Shown piece by piece: positions 34,938-46,081 of a DNA stretch of 64,000 nucleotides. The number at the start of each line of letters is the position of its first letter. Position 1 is the stretch's first letter. Origin of the DNA: Kalaharituber pfeilii (lineage: Eukaryota; Ascomycota; Pezizomycetes; Pezizales; Pezizaceae); NCBI GenBank assembly GCA_015179045.1, contig WHUZ01000002.1, positions 930,001 through 994,000 on the forward strand. The letters are read 5' to 3'. The notes beneath the pieces were generated by a model. It ran no database searches. It saw only the letters and a program-made list of their open reading frames with translations, and was not told where the DNA came from. The position numbers and the translations under genes were made by a program.

Positions 34938-37023
34938 AATTGTGAAGGAGACAAACAGTTGAAATCTAAATTGCACATTTATGGTCAGTTTCGTATAGGC
35001 CAATAAATAGATGAATCTGCTACTACATGTGGTAAAGGCGCACAGGCCACTTGCTACAGAAGAACAACAAATCACAGAACGACTCACAAGCGAAAACTGA
35101 ATTGGTCTCGGCACCGTTCTGGGGTTTTGATAAAATAGCACTTTAAGCTCCCTTCAAGTAGACAGGGCATGCAATTGGGTGGTAAGTATAAGGGTCTGGA
35201 AGGGTTCTCAGAAACTCCAGAGTGCTGGGCATGTCGCCTCATAGCACTGGCTGCTATCGATGTCCATGATATACAATGCATCCTGCACACAGAATCACCC
35301 TTATCCAAAAAAAGTGCACAAGATATACAATCCCCCTATACAAGTCCCTATTTCCCATGAGATATATTAAGCACAGGCTCAAAGTCAACAAGCACACACC
35401 CTATTTTAAGGTCACGTACCCTCTACCAGAACATCAAAACCTACGGAGCCTGGAAGTCAAAATCGTATGGCGAAATGCTAGCTTAGGTGGATTGCTCAGG
35501 GGCCAGAGACTTGTAAAGCGAGTCCTATACCTACGCAAGAGGTGTGGGGATAGCGTTGTAGTTTCCTCTGACGGGTCGTCAATTCGCGGCAAGAGCAATG
35601 TTGTTTGTGATACCTTAGCGTTGGTAGGAGCATCATGCTCCCAAGGCTAGGTAGCAGTGTATGAGATTTCCCTCAGTATTATGGGTTGGGACACAAATGT
35701 CACATAATGGTGAATGATACTTGTTGTTACAATGTGGTTATGTGTGTGATTGCATGTGGTATATTTTGAGGGAAGAATGATGTCCAATATACTATCGGAC
35801 GCCGGAAGAACTGTGCTCTCTTGAATTGCGTAGACATATGAAGTGTCTTGGGGTAAATAGAAACAGGTACATGTAAGTACTTGAATTTCATTTGGAGTAG
35901 TGTATGTATGTAATTGCTTCAACTTTAACTTCGCTACTTTCGTGCTGTGGAAGAATTTCTTCAAAGAGAGAACGTCTGTTTTGCCAGTGTAGGTTGATGA
36001 GAGAGCAGAACCTCCGTCCTGCCCCTTCTCACATATATAGAGGATACAACCCCCCCTCCCGTGTTCATCGCAACTCCCTCCTCCAGTAACAGCGTACATG
36101 TACACTGCCACAGTGCCTCAGCCGTTTGGTCACGTGCACACGTCGTTACTCTAACAGGCAGCACACTACCAAAGGTGTTCTGCGAAGAGAATTAGCTTGT
36201 GCACAAAAGATATCGGATTATTGTTTCAGTATGATATTGTATTATAAGAGTCTGTGTAGTGTGTATATGAAACTACATTCTTATCATGAACAGGACTATA
36301 TTAACTTGCACCACAGGCTTCAGAAGTGCATCCACCCCACCCGGATGCAACATGCTTCATCTTCTTCTCACCAGAATATCATACGTTATACCTCTTCCTG
36401 CTACTTTTAAGACTAGACTCATTGTATTCTACTCACACTTGTGTTGCTCACTGAAACAGGGTTGCACCGTTTGCTACGTTTGGCTTTCAAACACTGTTTT
36501 CTTTGTTCCTTTTATAAATCATTGCTGTGGGCGCTGTATTGGTTAGGGAAAGACTCTCTAGTTCACTTTCGACATAGCCCAGGGACGACAGTACGGACAG
36601 GTCTCTAACCACCTCATACTGTAGTCCTTCAATTGCAAGACGGCGGCTTAAATCTCCCTCACTTCGTTTTAGACAATCAAACATGCTCCGTGATGTCCCC
36701 AAAATAGGTCTCGGACTATAACTGACTTTCTGAGCTTCCCTGATGGAGAAACGCCAAAACCATAGATCGTTTAGTGTCTATCCAGGCGCCGCTGACCACG
36801 GCCAGAACATACATATATCCCACATGGCTTCCCTGCTCTCTTCTCCCCAATTCCTCTTTATGTTTCCTTCGTTCGAGATCTTGTTGATATATCAAGTTTC
36901 GTTCACTCGAGCTTTGATTTTAGGGCTTGGAGCTGCTGCAATAGTCCATTACCCTGAGGAAAACTCCAACCAGCCAGCAATTGCACGGGAAAATATATCA
37001 GCAATAACTAAAGGTATCAAATA

Positions 37024-37953
37024 ATGTTGCCCCTTCTGGTCACTTTATTTCTCCTCCCCACCCTCACAGGCTCCTTCATCATCCCCACCTTCAGACGTTT
37101 CCACCACACGAACACTCCACAACACCCTTTTTGTGCACAAATCTGCTCCATAGTCCTTCACCCGCTTCCCGCTTCCCCAGATGACAATCTCCTCTCTCAC
37201 CTCTGCCCTGTAAACAGAGAGTGGAAGGACTGCATTGTCAGTGCAACAATTGGTGAGAAGGAGGTTGTGGAGTGCACCTGTTGGGAGGTGAAAGAGCAGT
37301 GGACAAAGATGCCCTCGCCTACTCTGACAATGACGATTATAGTGACGTCTACGGTTACATTGACACGTACCAGGACATGGAAGCAGACGAAGACGGGAGC
37401 AAGGGCAAGAACAAGGGATACTTCCCATTCAACATCATCTACTCAAACCACCATAGCCACTACCTCCTCCACCCCCTCTTTCTCTTATATACCTCCCACT
37501 TATGCCACTACCACGTCTTTCCACATTCACAACCGCACCCACACACCAACCCCAACCCTCCCCATTTCCTCCCTGAACTTCTCTCCCTCCTCCCGCCTTC
37601 AGCCAGGACTCGTGGCCGGCCTCGTCATCACAGCAATCGTGCTTCTTCTCGGCCTTGGCATCATATCTTTTGCCCTCTCCAAAGTCCACTCAGAGCAGAA
37701 AGATGGAATCAAGGAGGTCATCGACTCCCGAAGCCGAACGCATGGGCAGCATGGGTCTCTTGCAAAATGGGAAAATATGGACGAGGATGTGAGCAGGGAG
37801 AGCGGGTTGAGAAATTGGGTATCGTGGATGAGGAGAGGGAGCGAGGTGAGTAGCGATGAGGAAAGGTTTAGTGGGGCCAGTTCAGTGAGGGAAGCTGGTA
37901 ATGCTAGTGCAATTGGAATCGCGAGGGGAGATAGTATGCTTGGTTTAGGGTAA
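37024..37953 (+). CDS. Predicted single-pass membrane protein with Cys-containing ectodomain
   Basis: A single exon of 309 residues. Residues 1-17 (MLPLLVTLFLLPTLTGS) look like a signal peptide. The ectodomain has six Cys within about 75 residues (CAQIC, CPVN, DCIVS, CTCWE), then a long Ser/Thr/Pro-rich stalk probably O-glycosylated. One membrane span follows at about residues 196-219 (GLVAGLVITAIVLLLGLGII), then a charged cytoplasmic tail. The layout resembles fungal CFEM- or WSC-like surface sensors, but the Cys count does not fit CFEM (eight). I do not recognise a family. The layout itself argues that the frame is real. Confidence 0.6.
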   Translation: MLPLLVTLFLLPTLTGSFIIPTFRRFHHTNTPQHPFCAQICSIVLHPLPASPDDNLLSHLCPVNREWKDCIVSATIGEKEVVECTCWEVKEQWTKMPSPTLTMTIIVTSTVTLTRTRTWKQTKTGARARTRDTSHSTSSTQTTIATTSSTPSFSYIPPTYATTTSFHIHNRTHTPTPTLPISSLNFSPSSRLQPGLVAGLVITAIVLLLGLGIISFALSKVHSEQKDGIKEVIDSRSRTHGQHGSLAKWENMDEDVSRESGLRNWVSWMRRGSEVSSDEERFSGASSVREAGNASAIGIARGDSMLGLG

Positions 37954-38232
37954 TAGTTATGAAACTATTTAGCGACGGGCAGGATATCTCGCTGGTTTTT
38001 ATTTTTTCATATATTGATTATATTAAGATTTCCTTTCTTTCCCTTTACTTTGTGTTTATGCTTTCATTTTCTTTTCCTTCAAGTTATAAGGTTTGAGATC
38101 ATTGGTGAGTGTGGAAGTTGCAGGTAGTTGCAGGTGATACCTAGATATAGACAGGACATGTATGACGAAATAACGAGATATGAACCCACAAAGAGAATCA
38201 GAGAGTCTCAAGATAAAGAGGAAGAAAAGGGG

Positions 38233-38233
<1 letters not shown>

Positions 38234-38274
<41 letters not shown>
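38234..38274. repeat. 41-bp poly-T run
   Basis: An uninterrupted T41 (A41 on the minus strand) between the membrane-protein and LIA1 genes. The length is likely to vary and to be hard to sequence. It might be the poly-A tail of a retrotransposed copy read on the minus strand, but no flanking duplication was found. Confidence 0.95.
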
Positions 38275-38471
38275 CCACTCAGGTGCGCCGATAGAAAGAA
38301 ATAAAATAGATATTCCCAAAAATGGCAAATAATTTTTTAAACAGCTACAGTACATTGCTTAAAACGCAAAATAGAAATAAGTTCCAGCTTTGATATAGAC
38401 AGACATAAGCATAGGGTAATCAAGCAATCTATAGCCCATTTGCACACATGTATTTATTGCATTGCCACCAT

Positions 38472-39647
38472 CTAAGCACTCGTAGCAACTTCAGTCTTGA
38501 CACCCTCCTTATCCGGAATCAGCACATACTCCAGCCCCCTGCTCCTATCCCACTCCGCCATATCCAGAGCCACAACAGCGCTCTCCCTGACCACCCTCTC
38601 GCCGTCTTTAGTGAACATCTTCAGCACTTCATCAACCTCCTCTGTCCCTACACTCCCCAATGCCTCTACTGCCTCGTGCCTCACCATCGGGTGCTCGTTA
38701 AGATTCGACGCCACGGGAATCAAGTAGGGAACACTCAGCGAATGCGACAGCTGCCCGAATACAAACGCAACCTCATGGCGGAACAGAGCAGAGGGGTCAG
38801 CAAAGCCGGTGGCAATGGCAGCGATGCAGAGAAGGTCCCGAAGGCGAAACATAGCACGGTAGCGGTGGAAGAGGGAGTGGGTCGGATCAGTGAGATCAGA
38901 TTGGAGCTTGGAGACGGTGGTGGTGACAGATGAGTTGTCGCTTATGGTAGTGGGCTCCGTTGGGAGTGGAGGGGCAGGATCGATTGAAGCGAATATGCTG
39001 TAGAGGTAGTTTCAGATTTAGATATATAAGTGGGAAGTGGGAAGGGTGGTGGGGGTGAATGGTGGGGAATAAACTAGGTACCTTTTCTCTAACACCTCCT
39101 TCTTTCTCTCCTCACTCAATAACCACGCAATCCTGTTAATCGCAATCTCACATGTCTCACGCACCTCAAGCTTCTCGTCATCCAAAAACTTACGCAGGAG
39201 CGGCAAACTGTCTACATGACCGAGGGCACCGAGGGCTTCGCCAGCTTCGTGCCGCACCATAGGGTCTTCGTTGAGGTTGCAGAGGATGGACTGAAGGTAA
39301 GGGTGTGTCATGGTGGTTTTTTGATTGACCGAGGCAATAGGCGAGTTCGTGTTTGAGGGGAGCTGAAAGCATCATAAGGAACCAAAAAAAAGTGGTTGCT
39401 TGTTAGCTTTATTGGAGGCCTATGTGGGGAAGAGCTGCAATTTCATTTGGAATGGATGCAACGAACCAGAATCAGATGAAAATGCAGAAGGTATGGCATC
39501 AATTGCCTCAATGTCGCCTTGGGAAGCAAGTTGCTTGAGTGAGAACAGGGATCTGAAACGTAGCACAAGATTTTCGTTTTCATTGCACTGAACTGTACGA
39601 AGCTTGAAGATGGTGGATGAAGAGTCTGTGTCAGTGGTTGCAGTCAT
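38472..39647 (-). CDS. LIA1: Deoxyhypusine hydroxylase (Lia1), frameshifted in exon 2
   Basis: Exons are complement of 39647-39467, 39362-39082 and 38997-38472; 328 residues once one extra base is removed. This HEAT-repeat di-iron enzyme completes hypusine on eIF5A. The His-Glu metal motifs are present: LKHELAYCLGQ, MVRHEAGEALGALG, LFRHEVAFVFGQL and MVRHEAVEALGSVG. HYRAMFRLRDL-type sequence (FHRYRAMFRLRDL) opens the second half. In the A6 run (T6 at 39317-39322 on the plus strand) one base is in excess: the frame breaks after GQSK and resumes as TTMTHPYLQSILCNLNEDP. With A5 the protein aligns with yeast Lia1 without gaps. Confidence 0.93.
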
Positions 39648-39897
39648 GATGGGGTATTTACTTTTTAAAAAAGGTTGTAGATGTGGAAGGTCCTAGTCCA
39701 GAACTCAGTAGAATTGGACTGCACAGTAGCCGTGGAGAAGGAGATGAGATGAAATGGAAGAAGCGATTGGAGTGGTGGGGCGAAGCTACACCCCACCATC
39801 TGATTAGATCAGCGTGCATCTGATAACCTTATTTTTGCATGCTACTCTGGTGGATATGATATTGGAACAGACTCCATGCTATAAGTATCACAACACG

Positions 39898-40586
39898 TTA
39901 CCTACACCATATCCCGCCCGGCCAGAACACATCCTCCTTATCAAACTCTACTGGAAATGGCCCTGGATAACTCGCATACAGTGCCTCCTTTATCAAGCTC
40001 ATTGCCGCTGGGATCCTCAACGCCGTCTCCTCCAACTCCTTCAGCAACTTCCTACACCCCAAGATCGTCGAAACAATTTGCAGCTGCTTAGACCCACTAA
40101 TCAATGTTATATAATCAAACCGCTCCTCCATCCTACTACTCATATACTGCAAATCAAGTAACAGAAACTTACACAGTTGGCCATGTAGAGCAGATTCGCA
40201 ACCAAGTTCTGTCCCAACAACCATACAGTCGTCTTCTCGCTATGCCGCGTGATCAAGCTGACAGCAACATTTAGATGCTCTTTAAGACATAATAGCTCTG
40301 CTTCAATCTTCGCATCCATAGCCTCTGATTCTGGAGTAGGAAGAGTCGTTCTGACCCTACGGGTGTGATGGTTAATGTAGGCTTTTGCACGGCCAATGGG
40401 TCCGAGCAAGGCATGATCCAAGGGACTATATGGATTACCAAAGAGATAACTATAGTCAAAACGTACCGTCTTCAGTGCTTCAAATAGGTAGTGGCAAGTA
40501 AATGAGTTAAATTAGGGGTCTATGTGCGGGCAGATGGAAGCCTCGACATCAGCAGGTTCCTGTTGCGCTTGAATTGAGCTCATCAT
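39898..40586 (-). pseudogene. Unrecognised gene or pseudogene
   Basis: From the ATG at 40586 a frame runs MMSSIQAQQEPADVEASI... to a TAA at 40514-40512. It then continues in the same frame (FNSFTCHYLFEALKTVRFDY... PLDHALLGPIGRAKAYINHH...) to about 40173. The reading then switches to a frame ending at 39898 (YMSSRMEERFDYITLI... VEFDKEDVFWPGG). The two parts join in phase if 40172-40147 is taken as a 26-nt GT-AG gap, shorter than any normal intron. Length, charge pattern and lack of low complexity look coding, but I do not know the family. The internal stop and odd gap suggest decay. Confidence 0.4.
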
Positions 40587-42088
40587 CGTTCGAGGATTGA
40601 GTGACAATTTATATGAGTATAAACTGTATGAGAACCACTCGAGTGGATCTAACAGTCTATTTAATCCTCAGGTGTGATAAGTTTCTCAACCGGACCCCCA
40701 CAAAAGTTTGGCCAAGTTGGCCAGGGTCCAAAACAACAGTTACTGGAAATTCGTAATAGAATCAGCTCAATTGCACTCATGTAAAATATGGGAATTCTAA
40801 GGTGCCCAGGTAAGGAACTGAAGTTGCGCCTTGATACAAGAAGAGTAATGTAAAATTCATCGAAAATGCAGTCATAGTTCCCACTTTAACTGCCTGTTAA
40901 ACATCAATTGAACAAAATAAAGAAAAAAGCATTCAAAAATCAGGCTACTTTGCCTTCCTGGGAGCCGGAGATGTTCTTGTACGTGGATCATTCTTGGAGG
41001 GGGTGCGAGGAGATCCAGCTCTTTGTACCAGAGGCTCTCCTACGTGGACTTTTTGTAGGTGAACTTGATGCTCTTCCACCGAGGCTTTGAGGTGACGGGC
41101 GTGGGTTATGTAACCCTGTTGAAACATGTCATCCGTTGTAGTTCGTTTCATTCGTTTCATTCGTTTCATCTATCGCGCGCCTGTTGCTTCCCCGGCGCTT
41201 CACTACTTCCTTTGTATGTCTACATTCATGTATATAAGTGCCGTAACTTCTCGCTCAATAGACTAGATGATACTTTCAATAACGACGAGCCCTTCCTTCA
41301 GGTGTTCTCTTATTGCTTCACTGAATCCGCACACGGTATACACATTTTTTCACGCCCACCCCACCGGAAGGTGTACGAGACATCCATTCACAGCGTCGCA
41401 CCATGGTACGTGCAAGAAAGTCGTTTATCACCACTCTTATATCCCCCAGCAGACGATAAATCTGCTCAGTCAGAGCCCGAATGTGAGTAGTCGTGTTGGT
41501 GGTCAATTTACGGAGCCATGACTCGATCTGTGACAAAGCAATGAGAGATTCGCAGGAGATGTACAAACTCTTGAACCAGCTTATGAACATGTTGTGGGGC
41601 TTGGTGTAGGCCAACATCCTCTTGTAGCTTGTACCAGAAGCATTACGAGGGTCAAGGGTGCATTTGAGTGAAGCCTGGGCGGCTATGAGGGGGGCAGGAG
41701 AGGATGAGCGGTGGAGGGAAGACGGGAGAGAATTTGGCATTGTTTGTCATGGTAGGATTCATCTTGTGACATTAAGGGTGGTTATGTCTTTGCTATTCAG
41801 TTCTATGCATACTTAATCGAGCCTATTGCTTCAGCAAATAGGCGCATTTATAGAAAGAACCTTACACAAACTATGGCCTTGTTCCTATTTACCATTCCTC
41901 CAATGCCCTATCCTACTACCGAACACGTTCATGGCCATCTTTTCCTTCAAACATGGCCCAGGCACCTGACCTGACTGGGCATATAACAGCCTTTGTTCCC
42001 ATGCAGAAGAGCTATTCCTTGATCGGTGGTATCCTTCTCCTCTTACTTTCTCTTTCTCTCCAGCCTGGCGCTCTTAACGTCCTCCAAA
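40587..42088. other. Intergenic with one uncertain minus-strand frame
   Basis: A frame on the minus strand from the ATG at 41740 to 41318 (MPNSLPSSLHRSSSPAPLIA... SWLRKLTTNTTTHIRALTEQ, 140 codons) may be a first exon, but no family or continuation was found. Three copies of ttcattcgt-type units lie at about 41147-41170. Nothing else was recognised. Confidence 0.35.
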
Positions 42089-42304
42089 ATGTGCCACCGC
42101 AAACTTTACCGCTGCCCCTCCTGCAAGGCCGGTGTTCCCAGCGCGGTTATCTATTGTGCCAACGAGAAATGCAGAGAGACAGTTCAGACGGCGATAGACA
42201 GAATCTGTCGCACTTGTTTTTCAGCTCATGGGACGCCTATGAAAGGGAAGGAGCCAGCCAACGAGCATAGCAAGGAATCGAGGAAGGAGGGGAATAAGGA
42301 GTAA
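42089..42304 (+). CDS. Small Cys-rich protein, hypothetical
   Basis: 71 codons from the ATG at 42089. MCHRKLYRCPSCKAG, then YCANEKC and ICRTC place seven Cys in about 45 residues, in CxxC-like pairs. A Lys/Glu tail follows. This looks like a small zinc-binding or redox protein. Small fungal proteins beginning MCxR... with Cys pairs are common and uncharacterised. There is no signal peptide. A chance frame cannot be excluded. Confidence 0.4.
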   Translation: MCHRKLYRCPSCKAGVPSAVIYCANEKCRETVQTAIDRICRTCFSAHGTPMKGKEPANEHSKESRKEGNKE

Positions 42305-42744
42305 GAACTTTTGCTTTGCTAATCCTTATTCTATTTACGTCACGTGAACCCGCATACAGGCGACCAACCTAGGCGGGGACAGGAGCATCGCTTGAAAGGT
42401 GAAGTAATAGAGGGGGGCCAGGAAGGGGCATGACCGTAGATTTAAGTATATTGGTATATATTAAAGTAATACTTATCATAGTCTCATATCAAGACCCTAG
42501 TAAGACTCGAAGTTAAAATCGTTGTGTCGAGAGCATCGTGCGTGCCGAAACGAAGCGTTGTGGTCCTTACTGCCCAAATAGGCAGTAGGCAGGAATCATG
42601 TGACTACCATTGGCCCATGCCAAGATTCCATCCGTTGAAATCCTGGCAGCAATCAGTTACCAACCGCCATTTTTAACATTTCACAGAACCAGCTCCCTCG
42701 AGCCCCGAACGCCTTCTCGCAAGCCAAACCAAACGAGACCACAA

Positions 42745-44538
42745 ATGCGCAGCAGGCTCACCTCCACCCGCCGCTCAGGTAAGCCGCAACCTCCAACCCG
42801 CAGGCTCACACTCGACAGCGACCTTTTCGCGCTCTCAACACACCCTATTGAGCGACTTCTTGCTGTCGGTGAAAGCTCCGGTAGAGTCACGGTCTTGGGG
42901 TGGCCGGAGGAAGGCGAGAACACGGAAGCCGGGAGCGATGAAGATAGCTGGGAGAACGACGATGACTCGGACAATAAATGGTTCCAAAAACATTGGACCA
43001 CAAAGAGACACAAAGGTAGCACCCGTTGCTTAGAGTTCAGTGCCGATGGCCATGGTAGGTTGAGCTTCTTCCCGAAATCACCTACTGTCAGGGTATTCCC
43101 CTCCGTCACATGGTCCATACATGTATGAATGTACTTTCTGATAAGAAATGTCGTTTGTGAGAGGGCAGGTTAAACCTTGCGAGCATATGATGGATTTAAG
43201 TGTAACTAATTGGAACTTCCTCTTCAATCCACTATAAGTACAGTACTCTACTCCGCTGGCATAGACTCTCTTCTTAAAGCAGCTTCGTCAGCAACAGGCC
43301 AAGTGATATCAAAAACCTGGCTTCCTGGGACGACTACCTCGAGTTTAGGCCCGCCTGCTACTGCCCTGCTTCCCCTCAACCCACAACACATTATCCTCGG
43401 TACCGATGCCGGAAAGATTCACCTCCTCGATACCCGAACCAGTAACACCCAAAACAACCTTACCTCGGCTGTCGTCTCTACATGGACGCCAGAACAACCA
43501 ATTGATTACGTCAGTTCCCTCACTGCCCTTCCTCCCGGGAAGAAAAGCACAACCGGGCTAAGTTATCACTTCCTAGCTACCGGAGGTGTCTACCTCTTTC
43601 ACTTTGACTCTCGGCGCCCCGGAAAAGTTCTACACGCCAGTGAAGACCAAGAAGACGAGATCCTTTGCCTTGAAGTCGTGCCCGAATGGCCTGGTTCCCG
43701 AAATCGTTCCCGCAAAAAGGCTGATGACAGTGAAGATGGAAAAATTCTCACAGGGTTTGCATCTGGAATTGTAGGAATCTGGAACCGCGGCGATTACCAG
43801 GGCCACTACGAGCGCATTAATGTTGCAAAATCCGCCCCTGCTGGCCCGGCAAAGAAACAGAAGAAAAAGACCATAGGCACGGCAGCTGCTGTAGGTGGAG
43901 ACAGCGTTGATTGCATCGCACTTCTCCCCGAGGACTTCTCACCGCTCATAAATAACCTTGACGCGGCGCAGAAGAAGCGCCAGGTAACATTCTGGGGAAG
44001 GCATGTTGCTGTCGGGACGGGCGACGGAAGAGTCAAGATCGTGAGGACAGGCGGCAACCCCGGCATAGTGGGCGTGTACGAGCATTTCCCTATCAGTGAT
44101 AAGGAAAAGGAAAAGATTGAACGGAGGAGGAAGCTGGAGGCAGCGGGTGTAAATGTGGATGAGGGGGATGACGAAGAAGAGTCGAAGGAGGCGGTGTTAG
44201 CGGTGTGTGTGACGGCCGATGGAAGATTGGTTAGTGGGGGTGGAGGGACAGTGACAATGTTTTTTGAGCAGGATGAGGGCGAGGATAAGGATGGTGATGA
44301 TGAACGTGATGGAGATGAGGATAGTGATGATTCAGATGACAGAGAGGGTGTTACGACTGGTGGAAAGAGATCCAGAGGGGGCGCAAGCGACAGTGATAGT
44401 GATGATGGTTGGGGGTCTAATTCTAGTGAGGAAGGAAAGAAGAACAAGAAGGAGAAAAGGAAAAAGAGGAAGAAGGGCAAGAAGAGCGTTGTTCCGCAAA
44501 GGAAGAATGTGATTGGGAGTTTCACAGGGCTGGATTAA
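42745..44538 (+). CDS. JIP5: WD-repeat protein Jip5 (60S ribosome biogenesis)
   Basis: Exons are 42745-43054 and 43244-44538, 534 residues. Jip5 (human WDR55) is a nucleolar WD40 protein needed for large-subunit rRNA processing. The first blade SDLFALSTHPIERLLAVGES is close to the family. After the intron (acceptor at 43243 chosen for VLYSAGIDSLLKAAS) come HIILGTDAGKIHLLDTR, then YVSSLTALPPG, KILTGFASGIVGIWNRGDY and VAVGTGDGRVKIVRTG. The C-terminus is acidic (DGDDERDGDEDSDDSDD) then basic (KKNKKEKRKKRKKGKKS) and ends RKNVIGSFTGLD, the usual Jip5 ending. The first in-frame ATG is 42745; the basic N-terminus before the first blade is longer than in yeast. Confidence 0.94.
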
Positions 44539-46081
44539 GAGGAAGATTAGAGTACTTATACATTCCTTAAGGGTAAAGAGTGGGTGTGAGCTGAAAAGTA
44601 CGTATGAAGGGGGATGACCGGTATATGGTCATGTGACTATATGTATACAATCCAATTCCGTCTAGATTTATCGTAGTACTGTACATTCTAAAAGCCATGT
44701 GGATCTACTTACATTGACATTACAGAAATTAACAGGAACAGAGGGATGCATATGTGGACGAGGGGTACCTTGATTATGCCAATGGAATAAAAGGCCCGGT
44801 TATGCTTTTTACATTGAGATTATTTGGGTGAATGCATAACGGGTAATGCCAGAAAGCATAGCCCGGGTACGCACTATTGGCCCATTGTGTTGTGGTATTT
44901 AATGATAGGATGTAGTGTTGCAAGCGAAAGGCAAGAAGCTGACCGTGTCGAGACTGCTGATCGGTAGTCGAGCCGTGTTAAAACAAGGTAGCGAGAGACA
45001 ATGATTAGATACCCGCCTTTGTTTCAGTTTTCGCTTCAATTGCAGGGCCCCTGGGTCGACCACCCCTGTAATATAGAGCCAGTTCAAAATAGCACATGAG
45101 CTACAACCTGTTTCTGCCTCACCACCAATTGCTGAACTACGGGACTTATAAGGAGCCTCTACCCTGGGGAGTGGGGTACGTACGATGTGGTACAGTTGTG
45201 TGCAACACCAGGCCCTTTAGGGGGTTGACTTGAAGAGTCTGCGCAGAGTCCTCGATATGGTACGTCATAATTAAGTACAAGGATTCGAGAAGATGGGGGG
45301 GAACCCCTGCACCTGCATGCATCCAGTCATTCTCCAGAAATGCAAGACTTACCTTAGATAAATAAAGTTATGTTTTTTGTGTTCCTCGATGTCAGATGAA
45401 GTTGGTTGAATTAAGCTGTATCATAGCTAGTGAGTACAAGAGCAGCAAGAGGCACGTGTTGCAGTTACAGCAGAAAATTTACTTAGGTTGACCAATCTCG
45501 TATTCCCCATGCATAATAATAATTCAAGGTAATTGCATTCAGGGTAATGTGTTATAAAGTACTGGAGTACCTGTGCTAATCATACTGGCTTGGCCAGGAA
45601 AAGCCCACACACACTTTCCCCTAGTACTATCATGGAATGTTGGCCAGGTGATGTCAGCTACTGATTAGCGAGTATAATCTTCTCCCTCTGTAGAACTAAG
45701 TAAAATATGAGGGATAAAAGTCTAAAATCGCAACAGGAGGAAAAAAAAAAAAAAATACCACCTATGCTATTGAGAATACTATAGGAGATAACTCCCCCAT
45801 GAGAATTCAAGAGGAGATATATGAGAGGAATAGTATGCAATAGAAGCCATAAAAAACAAAACTTGGAGGATATAATGTACACGACACAGTTAACTCTAAT
45901 GCATAGGAGAATCCTTGACCAACAGTACTACTTCTGAAAAGATTGAATGGGTTAAGGGTGCGGCGGACTTGTTATTCAGTTATGTTTATTTAGTGCTGAC
46001 GCCCGATTTTCCTAAAATTTCAAATTGTAAGCAACCGAGATGAAAATTGTCGAAAACGAGGCAAGAAAACTAGTGAGAGTT
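44539..46081. other. Convergent intergenic region, about 1.5 kb
   Basis: Lies between the 3' ends of JIP5 (+) and the Dnt1-like gene (-). It contains copy B of a dispersed repeat (45263-45335) and an A14 run at about 45740-45754. No gene was recognised. Confidence 0.45.
45263..45335 (+). repeat. Dispersed repeat, copy B (partner at 24738-24806)
   Basis: Same order of short blocks as copy A, ending in gcacctgcatgcatccag and tcattctcc. It differs from copy A by small insertions in the first half. Confidence 0.7.

Larger units (their letters stand above)
33248..37023. other. Intergenic, about 3.8 kb, repeats and a TPR relic
   Basis: No intact gene is supported. A 132-codon frame at 33396-33794 and a 93-codon frame at 36743-37024 have no family I know; the second ends in the same bases that start the membrane-protein gene. 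A 10-bp GGTACGGGGC-type tandem (four copies) sits at about 34010-34050. The SINE-like copy 2 and a TPR fragment are listed separately. Confidence 0.4.
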
